Counted from the first letter of the stretch, positions 13,478-22,534 are shown. The stretch is 64,000 nt of DNA from Poriferisodalis sp965208555 (GCF_965208555.1 NZ_OZ242342.1:1364001-1428000), one strand, 5' to 3'. The notes: generated by a model not told the origin, from the sequence alone. Numbers and translations: made by a program.

Positions 13478-14119
13478 TCAGCCCAGCAGCGTGTTCAGGG
13501 TTGATGTCAGCACGACCGCGGTCTCGGTGGCGGACAGGGCACGGTGGCGGCGGAGGTAGTCGATCGAGTCGAGTTGAACCAGCAAGTCGCCGGCCGCGAG
13601 CACGGCGTCACGGTCGGCCGGCGGACGGGAGGCGAGCTCGGGGGCGAACTGCAGCTCGAACTGTTCTCGCAGCTCGTCGCGGACCGTGGCGAGCTGGTCG
13701 CTGATGCGGGGCAGCCGGTGAGCATGAGCCAGCGTCGCCCGGTACACCGGGCCGAACGTGTCGTAGAGGCGCAGCCGCATGGCTACGAAGGCGTCGATGC
13801 GGGCAGCTAGTGGGCCCTCGCCGATGGCGTGCAGGTGGGCGACGGGGACGGCAAGTTCCCGGTTTCGCCTGATGGTGGCCTCGAGCAGCTCGCCCGGATC
13901 AGCGAAGTAGCGGTACAGGGACCGCAACGACAGGCCCGACCGGCTCGCTGCCTGCTCCATGGTGGGGAACAGCCACTCCTCGGCGAACATCTCGAGTACG
14001 ACATCGAGGACGGCGTCGATATTCCGCTCACGCCGCGCAACCCGGCCGTCCACGGGCTCCGCGTCATGAACACCGGCATCAGGCGACGGCACCGTGCCAG
14101 TCGACGCCCGATCAGTCAT
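13478..14119 (-). CDS. TetR-family transcriptional regulator
   Basis: This 213-residue protein has an N-terminal HTH of TetR type: RERNIDAVLDVVLEMFAEE, then PTMEQAASRSGLSLRSLYRYF at about 50-72, followed by an all-helical ligand domain. It starts at ATG 14119, eight bases before the end of the sulfatase/DJ-1 gene, so it is the last gene of that operon. It probably represses the operon in response to a small molecule. The ligand is unknown. Confidence 0.85.
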   Translation of the reverse strand: MTDRASTGTVPSPDAGVHDAEPVDGRVARRERNIDAVLDVVLEMFAEEWLFPTMEQAASRSGLSLRSLYRYFADPGELLEATIRRNRELAVPVAHLHAIGEGPLAARIDAFVAMRLRLYDTFGPVYRATLAHAHRLPRISDQLATVRDELREQFELQFAPELASRPPADRDAVLAAGDLLVQLDSIDYLRRHRALSATETAVVLTSTLNTLLG

Positions 14120-16781
14120 GACTCAGCAGTCGCAGCATCTCGCGGGCGACCATCGGCGCTGCGTTCTGGTTCTGGCCGGTCACGAGGTTGCCGTCGACTA
14201 CCCAGTGGTTGGCGAGCGGGTCCCGGAACCGGGTCACGCTCTCGAACAGGGCGCCGGCTTTGCGCAGCTCGGTCTCGGGATGCTGGGGCGTGGAGGTGAT
14301 CCGCAATTCTCGGACCTGCTTGTCGGTCACTGCCGTCACCCGGCGGCCCTCGACCAGCGGGCTGCCGTCGGCGGCCTTGGCCTGCAGCAGTCCCAGCGGG
14401 CCGTGGCACACGCCGCCGATCACACTGCCCTGCTCGTCGGCTTCGGTGATCTTGCGGCCGAGCTCCTCGGAGAACCCGAGGTCGAATGCAGCTCCCCAGC
14501 CGCCCGCCAGGTAGACGACGTCGTAGTCGGCAACGTCGAGGTCGCCGACGGCCAGTGACTCCTGCACCTTGCCTCTGAAGACTTCGTCGGCGAGGAAGCG
14601 ATCGCAGGCCTCGGTGCGCAGTGGGGCGCGCAGCGACTGCGGGTCCACCGGGATGACGCCGCCCTTGGGGCTGGCGACATCCACCGACATGCCGGCATCG
14701 GCGAACGCGTAGTACGGCACCGTCATCTCGCTGGCGAACACCCCGGTCGGCTTGCCGATGTCCAGCACGCCATGATTCGTGGCGACAATCAGCGCCCGCC
14801 GGCCGCTGACGTCAACATCAATCGACTCAACGTCGTCGGGATGCATGCCGAGCCGCTGCAGCACCTTGCGAAGCGCACGAGCGGGCGGGCGAACCCTGAC
14901 TGATCCGCTCATCGTCGAGCTGCCAGTGCCTCCGCCGGGCTGCCGCATCGCGTACGGCCACGGCTGATTGCGCTCGGGCACGGCCCGGGCTCGCTCGTCG
15001 GCCAGACGTGCCGTCATCTCTGCGAACACCTCGGCCGCGGTCGGGTCGCGCCAGCGGTTGTGCGCCTCGACCGGGTCGGCATCGAGGTCGTACAGCTCCC
15101 ACTGATCGGGCAGCGGCTCGGTGCGGTACACCTCTCCTGCCGGGCCGTCGGCTGCAAGATGCCGTACGCCCGGCTGCGTCCACGTCGCCGGATCGTCAAA
15201 CGTGCGGACGATCTTCCACAAGTGCCCTGCGCCGGTAGACCCGGCACCGTCGCCGCCACCGTCCGCGGCTGCGACAGGCCAAGCGTCGCCAGCATCAGCA
15301 GCAGGCCGGGCCTCGCCGACACCGGCATCAGGTGGAGCGTCACCAATCCGGCACACGAGGCTCTCGAAGTTGGCGCCGACGTGGGCCGGCACCTGGATGC
15401 GCAGCGGCGGGGGCGTTCTTCCCATCCGCCGGGCCATCGCACTGGCACCCGAATCGCCCTCGGGCATGTTGTCGCGGGTCATCAGGTACACCTGACGCTC
15501 CCGGTCCGGCTCCGCAACGCCGTCGACCACGTCCATCAGGTCACGGCCGGGCAGCGGGTGCACCTCTGAATGGGTGCTCCGCAGCTCGGCCGCCGCCGAT
15601 GCTGTATCGATGCCCGCCGCCCCGAGCAACGTCGGCACCAGATCCACATGAGACGTCGGCGCATCGTCGACGACCCGGCCCGCCGTCGCCTGCGAGCCGA
15701 TCCTGGCGATCACGAACGGCACCCGCGTCGCCTCGTCGTAGAGGTTGAACCACTTCTGGTGCAGCCCGCCGTGCGCACCCAGCAGCTCGCCATGATCCGA
15801 CGTGCGCACCAGCACCGCTTCATCGGAGCCGCCTTCGGTCACCGCCCGGCGCACCCGGTCGAGCGGACCATCGACCTCGGCATGGAGCCGGTAGTAGAGG
15901 CTGCGGTACTCGGCCGCCTGGTTGCGGTACACCCGGTCGACGGCCGGCGCCAGCCCGTAGGTGGTCGGGTACGACGCCCGGAAGGCGATCTGTGCCGCCG
16001 GCTTGGTGGACAGGTCCTCGTCGTCGGTGGGCGACGGCGGGATCGGCGGCGGATCGGCGTCGCTGGCGGCCAGCGGGTTGTCGGGGCCGCGGCGGCCGAG
16101 CCATGCCGGGGCGAACACGATGTCATGGGGATTCACGAAGCTGGCCACCAGCAGGAACGGCCGCAGTGCTGCCTCGTCGCCGGCCCGGCGGCGGGCATAG
16201 CGATCCTCCAGCCACGCGACCACCCGGTCGGCGAACAGGGGGTCGCGCACGAGCCCGCTGTCTGCCGGTCGCCCGCCGTGGGGCTCAGGGCCGATCCAGC
16301 CCGAGAAGCCGAACGGGCCGAGCGGGTCGGCATCGAGGTACGCCTGCTCGGCAGCGGCGTCGACCACGCCCTCGTCGTCGTTGGTGTCCAGCCGCGCTCC
16401 CGTATGGATCAAGTCGGCATGGCTCATGTGCCACTTGCCCTGGTAGTGCGTGTCGTAGCCGCCCGCCCGGAACCAGTGGCCCAGCGTGGGCACCTCACCC
16501 GGCCGCAGCCAGCGCATCCTGCTGTCATCGGCCATCTTGCCGAGACCGTTGGTCTGGGTGACGCCATGCACGTCGGGGTACTGACCGGTGAAGAGCGTCG
16601 GCCGGCTCGGCACGCAGGCGATCGACCCCGTGTAGTGGCGTTCGAACGACACGCCGTGGTCCTCGAACCAGGCGGCGGCGCCGAGACGCCGACGCCACGC
16701 CCGCACCTCGGCCGGCTCGTAGTGCGGCGCGGCACGCTCCTGATCGGTCATCAAGATGATCACGTCGGGGCGCGCAGTCAT
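14112..16781 (-). CDS. Sulfatase fused to a DJ-1/PfpI domain
   Basis: This 889-residue protein joins two enzymes. Residues 1 to about 640 are a type I sulfatase: DVIILMTDQERAAPHY at the metal-binding N-terminus, then ACVPSRPTLFTGQ with C56 in the C-x-P-S-R motif that is converted to formylglycine. Residues about 660-889 are a DJ-1/PfpI (Hsp31-like) domain: RRALIVATNHGVLD, ASPKGGVIPVDP and the nucleophile elbow GGVCHGPLGLL. The join contains an in-frame ATG (about 14912, start MSGSVRV), so a separate DJ-1 protein might also be made. I see no frameshift at the join. A sulfate ester substrate plus removal of reactive carbonyls would be one rationale for the fusion, but that is speculation. It lacks a clear signal peptide. 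It is followed by an overlapping tetR and preceded by the SRPBCC gene. Confidence 0.85.
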   Translation of the reverse strand: MTARPDVIILMTDQERAAPHYEPAEVRAWRRRLGAAAWFEDHGVSFERHYTGSIACVPSRPTLFTGQYPDVHGVTQTNGLGKMADDSRMRWLRPGEVPTLGHWFRAGGYDTHYQGKWHMSHADLIHTGARLDTNDDEGVVDAAAEQAYLDADPLGPFGFSGWIGPEPHGGRPADSGLVRDPLFADRVVAWLEDRYARRRAGDEAALRPFLLVASFVNPHDIVFAPAWLGRRGPDNPLAASDADPPPIPPSPTDDEDLSTKPAAQIAFRASYPTTYGLAPAVDRVYRNQAAEYRSLYYRLHAEVDGPLDRVRRAVTEGGSDEAVLVRTSDHGELLGAHGGLHQKWFNLYDEATRVPFVIARIGSQATAGRVVDDAPTSHVDLVPTLLGAAGIDTASAAAELRSTHSEVHPLPGRDLMDVVDGVAEPDRERQVYLMTRDNMPEGDSGASAMARRMGRTPPPLRIQVPAHVGANFESLVCRIGDAPPDAGVGEARPAADAGDAWPVAAADGGGDGAGSTGAGHLWKIVRTFDDPATWTQPGVRHLAADGPAGEVYRTEPLPDQWELYDLDADPVEAHNRWRDPTAAEVFAEMTARLADERARAVPERNQPWPYAMRQPGGGTGSSTMSGSVRVRPPARALRKVLQRLGMHPDDVESIDVDVSGRRALIVATNHGVLDIGKPTGVFASEMTVPYYAFADAGMSVDVASPKGGVIPVDPQSLRAPLRTEACDRFLADEVFRGKVQESLAVGDLDVADYDVVYLAGGWGAAFDLGFSEELGRKITEADEQGSVIGGVCHGPLGLLQAKAADGSPLVEGRRVTAVTDKQVRELRITSTPQHPETELRKAGALFESVTRFRDPLANHWVVDGNLVTGQNQNAAPMVAREMLRLLSHD

Positions 16782-16916
16782 GACGCCGACACCTGCCTGT
16801 CACGTCGCAGCATGACCCGGACAGTCCGACGACGAAGCAGATCCGTCACGAAGAAAACCCTTCGTCCAAGCTCAGGCCCAGCGTCGGCAGGGCATCTGCA
16901 CGCCGACATCGCGGCT

Positions 16917-17357
16917 TCACGGAGTGGACCCTCGTACATGGAGATCAAGGCCCTCCAGCATCTGGTCGGACACCTTCGAGAGCTGGCGGGCCAGTCCCTT
17001 CGCCACCAGCTTCTGCGGTGGGCGTGACCCCGCGTCGACAGCCGTGGTGAGCGACACCACCGTGCGGGGACCCCGCTCGTCAAGGTGCCACGTGCTCTGC
17101 AGCGACCGGACGACAGGCAGCCCTTCGATGACATAGCCGAGCCGTTCGCCGGGCTGCCACTCGACCACCCGCTCCACCAGCGTTCTGCGCCCGGCCTGGA
17201 TGCGCCGCACCGTGCCGACGCCCTCGGTCTGGGCGCTCAGCAGGCACGAGTGATCGACGTTCGGGGCCCAGCGGACGATCTCCCCGAAGTCCGCCAGCGC
17301 ATCCCACACCTCGGCGGCGGCGACCGGGATCGCCAGCGTGGTGGTTGTCTCGGTCAC
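16917..17357 (-). CDS. SRPBCC/polyketide cyclase-like protein
   Basis: From GTG 17357 the protein has 146 residues and spans one START-like (SRPBCC) hydrophobic pocket domain: TTTLAIPVAAAEVWDALADF, then IVRWAPNVDHS, ERVVEWQPGERLGYVIEGLP and a C-terminal helix ending in DQMLEGLDLHV. Such proteins bind hydrophobic ligands; some are cyclases or dehydratases. A longer open frame upstream to 18002 is the reverse of the LLM gene and is not real. It lies 135 bases upstream of the sulfatase gene on the same strand, and is divergent from the LLM gene. Confidence 0.75.
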   Translation of the reverse strand: MTETTTTLAIPVAAAEVWDALADFGEIVRWAPNVDHSCLLSAQTEGVGTVRRIQAGRRTLVERVVEWQPGERLGYVIEGLPVVRSLQSTWHLDERGPRTVVSLTTAVDAGSRPPQKLVAKGLARQLSKVSDQMLEGLDLHVRGSTP

Positions 17358-17628
17358 GCCCGCAACCCTAGCGGCGATCCCATCTATTGTCCTTGAGACT
17401 GGCAATTGTTTGGCTGACGCGGCTGGCGACGCTGAGCAGCGACGCATCTGCCCAGGCGCATCGCGGTGAGCACGGGCGAGGCGGGCCGTACGGCGCCAGC
17501 GGACCCAGATGTGCGAACGCCGGCACGAAGGCAGCGCGCAGACAGGCGAATGCCGCAGACACACCCGGTAGAAGCGCGGGCAGCCGGCGCCGACGGCAAC
17601 ATGGAGCCCCAGCGAACCGGAGGACGCC

Positions 17629-18657
17629 ATGCACGTCAGCGCAACACTGCCCCAGCACAACCTGCCAGCCTTGCCCGACGAGGTGCGGCGGATCGAGGCC
17701 GACGGGTACGACAGCGTCGTCACGATGGAGAACCGCCACGAGCCGTTCATCCCGCTGGCGATCGCGGCGGTCAACAGCGAGCGGGTGAAGCTCGCCACCA
17801 GCGTGGCGATCAGCTTCCCCCGCAGCCCGATGGTGACGGCATCGACGGCGTGGGATCTGCAGGCAGCCTCGAACGGGCGGTTCGTGCTCGGCATCGGCAG
17901 CCAGGTCAAGGGCCACAACGAGCGGCGGTTCAGCGTGCCGTGGTCGGCGCCGGCGCCCCGCATGGCCGAGTACGTGCAAGCGATCCGGGCCATCTGGCAC
18001 ACATGGTCGACGGGCGAGCGGCTCAGCTACGACGGCGAGCACTACCAGTTCTCGCTGATGACGCCCAACTTCACGCCCGAACCGCTCGACGGCCCGACTC
18101 CGCCGATCATGATCGCTGCGGTCGGCCCCGCCATGCTGCGGGTGGCCGGCCAGCACTGCGACGGGGTCCGCCTGCACGGCTTCTGCACGCCCGACTACTT
18201 GAGACGTCAAGTCATGCCCGAGCTGCAGACCGGACTCGACCGGGCCGGCCGCAGCCGAAGCGACTTCTGGGTGACCGGCGGTGGGTTCATCTGCACCGGC
18301 CCCGACGACGAGACCGTCGACCGCATGGTCGAGTGGGTGCGCTACCGGATCGGCTTCTACGGCAGCACCCGGGCGTACTGGCCGGTGCTCGAGCAGCACG
18401 ACCTCGGCGATCTGGGCGAGAAGCTCAATCACCTGTCCCGCAACGACGGCTGGGGCCAGATGGCCGGCTGCGTCGACGACGACGTGGTGAGGCTGTTCGC
18501 CGCCGTGGGACGCCATGACCAGATCGCCGGCGCCATTGCCGAGCACTTCGACGGGCTGGTCGACGAGGTCAACGCGTCGGTTGCCATGGACATCGGCGCG
18601 GATCTGCCGCCCGACGTGATCCAGGACATCCAGGCGATCCCCACCGACGGCAGTTGA
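17629..18657 (+). CDS. LLM-class (luciferase-like) F420-dependent oxidoreductase
   Basis: This 342-residue TIM-barrel protein begins MHVSATLPQHNLPALPDEVR and contains VKLATSVAISFPRSPMVTA, then GRFVLGIGSQVKGHNERRF and a PPIMIAAVGPAMLRVAG strand. These are the hallmarks of the bacterial luciferase-like F420-dependent family (length normally 320-350). It would transfer hydride between F420 and an unknown substrate. CGGAGGA lies 7-8 bases before the ATG. It is followed after about 60 bases by the NIPSNAP-like gene on the same strand, so the pair is probably one operon. Confidence 0.85.
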   Translation: MHVSATLPQHNLPALPDEVRRIEADGYDSVVTMENRHEPFIPLAIAAVNSERVKLATSVAISFPRSPMVTASTAWDLQAASNGRFVLGIGSQVKGHNERRFSVPWSAPAPRMAEYVQAIRAIWHTWSTGERLSYDGEHYQFSLMTPNFTPEPLDGPTPPIMIAAVGPAMLRVAGQHCDGVRLHGFCTPDYLRRQVMPELQTGLDRAGRSRSDFWVTGGGFICTGPDDETVDRMVEWVRYRIGFYGSTRAYWPVLEQHDLGDLGEKLNHLSRNDGWGQMAGCVDDDVVRLFAAVGRHDQIAGAIAEHFDGLVDEVNASVAMDIGADLPPDVIQDIQAIPTDGS

Positions 18658-18719
18658 GCCCAAGGTTCGCGTCACAGGCCCCTGCGAGACTGCGTGTCAC
18701 CTCAACGGAAGGAGCGGCA

Positions 18720-19079
18720 ATGCCAGACACATCAGAAGCCATCGTGGAAGTCCGCGACTACACGATCGATCCGGAGTGGTTCGAGGCCTACAAGGAGTGG
18801 GCCGCCGAGCACGCGGCGCCGTGGCTGCGGGAGAACCTCGACGTCATCGATTTCTGGGTCGACGATGGGCACGAGCCCGAGGTCGCCGGGTCCGACCCGC
18901 AGGTGTCACCCCACGGCCAGCCCAACGTGTGCTGGATCATCCGGTGGGCCAGCCGGGCCGCCCGCGAGGAGGGGTTCCGGTCGACGCTCGGCAGCCAGGA
19001 GTGGCAGGACGTCTGGGCCAAGCACCCCAACCCGAACGCCTACCTGCACCTCAACGTGCGCTTCATGAAAGCGGCCTGA
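18720..19079 (+). CDS. NIPSNAP-like dimeric alpha/beta-barrel protein
   Basis: From ATG 18720 (GGAAGGAG upstream) the protein has 119 residues. It begins with EAIVEVRDYTIDPEWFEAYK and contains NVCWIIRWASRAAREEGFRS and NAYLHLNVRFMKAA. The strand-helix-strand order with the VRDYxIxPxxFxxY opening fits the NIPSNAP/ABM-like ferredoxin-type barrel. Such proteins bind hydrophobic or catabolic intermediates; some are small monooxygenases. It follows the LLM gene and faces the amidohydrolase gene. Confidence 0.65.
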   Translation: MPDTSEAIVEVRDYTIDPEWFEAYKEWAAEHAAPWLRENLDVIDFWVDDGHEPEVAGSDPQVSPHGQPNVCWIIRWASRAAREEGFRSTLGSQEWQDVWAKHPNPNAYLHLNVRFMKAA

Positions 19080-19083
19080 GCCA

Positions 19084-19100
19084 GCGGCCAGCGAGGCCGC
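19084..19100. terminator. GC hairpin between convergent genes
   Basis: GCGGCC (19084-19089) and GGCCGC (19095-19100) form a stem with a five-base loop just after the NIPSNAP stop. No T-run follows. It may end transcription from either side. Confidence 0.3.
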
Positions 19101-19145
19101 GGCCTTGAGCCGCAGCGGCAGGATGGCTGCGGGGGCGGGCCGAGG

Positions 19146-20330
19146 TCAGAATTGCTGCAGGACTGACGAGCGGCTCACGGTGATCGGGCGGGTCGTGGGC
19201 GGCGTGTTGCGGCTGCGGCCCACGAAGCGGGGCACGCCGTCGGTGACCACGGCACCCACTGCGACCATGTCGCCGTTCTTCATGGCATCGAGCGCGGTGT
19301 CCTTGGTGCCGCCGAGCGGGGCGTCGATCACGATCAGGTCGGCGTCGCGGCCGACAGCGATCGTGCCGTTGTTCAGGCCGAACATCCGGGCCACGTTGCC
19401 GGTGGCGGCGCCGATGAGATGAACGACATCCAGGTCGCTGACGGCGGCCATGTGGATGATCGTGTAGAGCATCCCGAGCGGCATGATGCCGCTGCCGGTG
19501 GGGGTGTCGGTGCCGATCAGCAGCCGGTCGAAGGCGTCATGGCGATGTGCGGCTTCGGCGGCGAGGATGCCGGTGCGCAGGTTGCCCGCAGCACAGACCT
19601 GCATGCCGATCTCGGTCTTGGCAATCATGTCGTAGTAGCGGTCTTCGATGGCGACCGGACCGCCGTTGATGTGGAACGAGATGTCGGGGTTGATGTCGAG
19701 CACGTCCTCGCCGGTCACTGGGAACGTGCCGGGGATCGAGCAGCCACCGGTGTGCAATGTGGTGACGAGGCCGGCTTCCTTGGCCATGGCCACCAGCTCG
19801 ACGTAGTCCTTGGCGCCCTCCACGTCGCCGAAGCCGGCTTTGCAGAGCCAGACTCCGTCGGCCCGGACGGCTGCGAAGTCGTCGGGTTCCAGTCCCGGCT
19901 CGAGCAGCAGCGACCCGGCATGAACCCGCATGCCGCCGGGCCGGAAGTTCTCGTAGCACTTATGAGCAGCCACCGCGAGGGCCTTCACGCCGGCCAGGTC
20001 GTGCGGCCGGCCCGGGATGTGTACCTCGCCCGCTGACAGCGCCGTCGTGGTGCCGCCGTGCAGGTAGCTCTCGAGGTAGCCGACCGTGTTCTGACGTGGC
20101 GTGAAGTCGCCGAACGCCACGTGCACGTGCGAGTCGATCAGCCCCGGCGCCACCGTGGCTCCGGCCGCATCGATCACCACGTCGCAATAGTCGAACTCTT
20201 CGGCCACGCCGCCGGATGTGCCGATCCACGAGATCAACCCACCGTCGGTCACCACGGTGTTGGCATCGATGAAGGGCTCGCGCCAGTCGCCGCTCAACAG
20301 ACTGCCGATGTTGATGATCGCCGTCCGCAT
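19146..20330 (-). CDS. Enamidase-like metal-dependent amidohydrolase
   Basis: This 394-residue protein has all metal ligands of the amidohydrolase superfamily: H68/H70 in APGLIDSHVHVAFGD, K164 (potential carbamylated lysine), H193 in LVTTLHTGG, H220 in DISFHINGG and D275 in LLIGTDTPTGSG. The HINGG and TDTPTG blocks resemble the enamidase of anaerobic nicotinate breakdown, which hydrolyses cyclic enamides. The N- and C-terminal beta-sandwich is normal. The ATG at 20330 follows a stretch that duplicates the end of the upstream AA_synth gene. It is the last gene of the HpaB-like/AA_synth/amidohydrolase operon. The precise substrate is an inference. Confidence 0.8.
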   Translation of the reverse strand: MRTAIINIGSLLSGDWREPFIDANTVVTDGGLISWIGTSGGVAEEFDYCDVVIDAAGATVAPGLIDSHVHVAFGDFTPRQNTVGYLESYLHGGTTTALSAGEVHIPGRPHDLAGVKALAVAAHKCYENFRPGGMRVHAGSLLLEPGLEPDDFAAVRADGVWLCKAGFGDVEGAKDYVELVAMAKEAGLVTTLHTGGCSIPGTFPVTGEDVLDINPDISFHINGGPVAIEDRYYDMIAKTEIGMQVCAAGNLRTGILAAEAAHRHDAFDRLLIGTDTPTGSGIMPLGMLYTIIHMAAVSDLDVVHLIGAATGNVARMFGLNNGTIAVGRDADLIVIDAPLGGTKDTALDAMKNGDMVAVGAVVTDGVPRFVGRSRNTPPTTRPITVSRSSVLQQF

Positions 20331-20456
20331 CAGGTCAGCCCGTCCTCGTCCGCCGCATCATGATGCTCAACCTTCCGACATGATGATGGCCGCAGTTGGC
20401 GAGGCGGCTCGTCGTCATCTCGACAGCCAGCACAGGGCCGATGTTGACCGTCACGC
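20331..20456 (-). pseudogene. Diverged duplicate of the AA_synth gene 3' end
   Basis: This gap matches the last 130 bases of the AA_synth gene (20459-20590), with small gaps. On the minus strand it reads RLANCGHHHVGRLSI where the gene reads FANRGRPHHRVGGLSI. The ACCTGATG junction (stop of AA_synth, overlapping ATG) is preserved at the amidohydrolase start and again at the AA_synth stop. This is the mark of a tandem duplication across an originally overlapping gene pair, followed by decay. Confidence 0.6.
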
Positions 20457-20459
20457 ACA

Positions 20460-21032
20460 TCAGGTCAAACCGTCCTCGCCGACTGCGTCTTCGATGCTCA
20501 AGCCGCCGACTCGGTGGTGGGGGCGGCCGCGGTTGGCGAAGCAGCAGATCACGGCGATCTCGTCGGCCAGCGGGGCGTCGTGCAGCGTGACGCTCATGGC
20601 GTCGTAGTGCGAGCGCACATACAACGCATCCTTGTACGCCAGCGGGATGTCGATGGACGCCCCGGGCTGCGCCCGCTTGGTGGCCGAGGAGATCCAGGCC
20701 GATCCGCCGCCGGCCGCCTCGCGCAGCACGTTGCCGTACGGCGTGGTCAGCAGCGCCACGCCGTGCTCCTGCTCGCCGTCGAGCCCGACGATGGCGGCCT
20801 TGCCGTAGCTCATGACCGTGTAGGGCTGCATCTGCTCCACCGCCAGCGCCGAGATCTCTTGGCCGAGCTCGACGCTGGCCTCGTAGTAGGGCGACAGGTC
20901 CTGAACATGGCGGCCCGCGTAGTCGTTCTTCACGACCGCGACGACTGCCACCTTGCGCAGCACCGGATCGACGTCGACCCCCGCCTCGCTGCGAGTGTCC
21001 TCGACGAACGTCATCATCTTGCGGATCTCCAT
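20460..21032 (-). CDS. AA_synth family protein (PF06684)
   Basis: From ATG 21032 the protein has 190 residues, beginning MEIRKMMTFVEDTRSEAG and containing VAVVKNDYAGRHVQDLSPYY, then IVGLDGEQEHGVALLTTPYG. This is the amino acid synthesis family (PF06684), typically about 190 residues and of unproven activity, often found beside amidohydrolases and aromatic hydroxylases. Its start overlaps the upstream HpaB-like stop as TGATG. The frame continues upstream to 21206 but that part is inside the HpaB gene. Confidence 0.75.
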   Translation of the reverse strand: MEIRKMMTFVEDTRSEAGVDVDPVLRKVAVVAVVKNDYAGRHVQDLSPYYEASVELGQEISALAVEQMQPYTVMSYGKAAIVGLDGEQEHGVALLTTPYGNVLREAAGGGSAWISSATKRAQPGASIDIPLAYKDALYVRSHYDAMSVTLHDAPLADEIAVICCFANRGRPHHRVGGLSIEDAVGEDGLT

Positions 21033-22492
21033 CAGCGGCTCTCCCAGTCGGCGTCGTTGCCCTCGAGCATCCTGTCCAGCAATCGGTCGGCGCCGTCCCA
21101 GTCGTAGGTGCGGAAGCTGTGGCCCTGGGTCACGAACTGGGCGCCGGCGTAGAACATCTCGTACTGCGTGTGGCGGCTGGCGAACTCCGAGCCGATGGCA
21201 TCCCACGCCAGCTTCAGGAACTTCATCCGCTCGTACGCGCCCTCGCCCTCGCGTGCCGACACCAGTGTGCTGTCGAGCACCGACGCCACTTCAGGACTCG
21301 ACAGGTCGGCCGACGACGACGGCAGCATGATCAGCCCGCCACCGGCAAGCTCGCGGATCTCGGTGATCAGCGCCGGGTACAGGGCCTGCGTGGTGACCTG
21401 CGCGGAGTACAGCAGGTGCCGGTTGGGCACGTAGTACTCGCCGACATGACTGCCGCTGGCCTCCATGCCGAACAGCAAGCCCTCGACCGTCGCCACCCGG
21501 GCGGCAAGCTCGCCGAGCTTGGTCTGCACCATGTTCAACGTGCCGATGGTCTCGGTGAGCCGCCGGGCCACTGCCAGCAGGAACCGCAGCTTGACCACCA
21601 GCCGCACCTGCGCTTGGTAGTTCTGGTACACGTGCCCCGGCGTGTCGTGGAACTGCCGCCGGCACATGTCGGTGTCGCGGTACACGAAGACCCGCTCCCA
21701 CGGCACCGTGACGTAGTCGAAGTAGATGATGGCGTCGTTCTCGTCGAACCGGTGCGACAGCGGGTTGTCGAACGGGCTGACCGCATGCTGCTCGAAGCTC
21801 TTGCGTGACACGATCGTGACGCCGGGCGTGTCGAGCGGCAGGGCGAATGAGATCGCCAGATCCTCCTCGCCCGACTGCAGCGGCTGCAGGTTCGCGACGA
21901 AGACCTCCTCGGCCATGATCGAGCCGGTCCCCAGCATCTTCGCCCCGCGCACCACCGGCCCATCCGGCCCCTCGTCGACGATGCGGGCAGTGATCTGCTT
22001 CGACTGGTCGCCCCACGCCTTGGACCGGTCGCCCTGAGGGTTGATGATCACGTACGTCAGGAAGATGTCGTTGGCCCGGGCCCACTCGTAGTAGTCCCAA
22101 TAGGCCTTGGCGCAGCGGGGGTTGTGCTCTTCGAACAGCTCAAGGTTCATGAGCTGGCCCGACACGGCGCACGCCAGATGATCGGGCGAGCGGCCCATGT
22201 AGCCGGCATGCAGTTCGGCCCAGGCCGTCATGGCAACACGCTTGGCCACCAGGTCCTCGTACGAGCGAGGCATGTGCCACGCACGGTTGGCCCGCCGCCC
22301 GTCGCCGATGTCGAACGTCATCAGTTCCTGATTCGCAGCCTGGAAGTCGTACAGGCCGGCGATCGCCCGGCAGCTCTCGGCGAATGCCGGATGCTCCGCG
22401 ACCCGCTTGATCAGCTCGCCGTCGAGGTACACCTGCCGGTCGGTGTCGAGCGCAGCCAGGTGTGCCTGCCCGTCCTTCACCGCCAGCGTCAT
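21032..22492 (-). CDS. HpaB-family flavin-dependent monooxygenase or dehydratase
   Basis: This 486-residue protein matches the 4-hydroxyphenylacetate 3-hydroxylase oxygenase family (usual length 480-520): YLDGELIKRVAEHPAFAES at the N-terminus, FLTYVIINPQGDRSK and a flavin-pocket stretch FALPLDTPGVTIVSRKSFE, then a helical C-terminal domain. The fold is shared with 4-hydroxybutyryl-CoA dehydratase, but I do not see that enzyme's cluster of cysteines, so a FADH2-dependent monooxygenase is more likely. No reductase partner (HpaC) is next to it. It starts the operon with AA_synth and amidohydrolase. Confidence 0.8.
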   Translation of the reverse strand: MTLAVKDGQAHLAALDTDRQVYLDGELIKRVAEHPAFAESCRAIAGLYDFQAANQELMTFDIGDGRRANRAWHMPRSYEDLVAKRVAMTAWAELHAGYMGRSPDHLACAVSGQLMNLELFEEHNPRCAKAYWDYYEWARANDIFLTYVIINPQGDRSKAWGDQSKQITARIVDEGPDGPVVRGAKMLGTGSIMAEEVFVANLQPLQSGEEDLAISFALPLDTPGVTIVSRKSFEQHAVSPFDNPLSHRFDENDAIIYFDYVTVPWERVFVYRDTDMCRRQFHDTPGHVYQNYQAQVRLVVKLRFLLAVARRLTETIGTLNMVQTKLGELAARVATVEGLLFGMEASGSHVGEYYVPNRHLLYSAQVTTQALYPALITEIRELAGGGLIMLPSSSADLSSPEVASVLDSTLVSAREGEGAYERMKFLKLAWDAIGSEFASRHTQYEMFYAGAQFVTQGHSFRTYDWDGADRLLDRMLEGNDADWESR

Positions 22493-22534
22493 GCCAGAAC
22501 ACTAAGAGGCTCAGCCGGTCAGCACATATGCCAG

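Noticed and set aside
13246..13704. 152-codon plus-strand ORF
   Set aside because: It runs through the tRNA-Arg gene and then opposite the TetR gene; the tRNA folds fully.
16917..18002. 361-codon minus-strand ORF as one long SRPBCC protein
   Set aside because: Only the last 146 residues show the SRPBCC fold. The rest is antisense to the LLM oxidoreductase gene.
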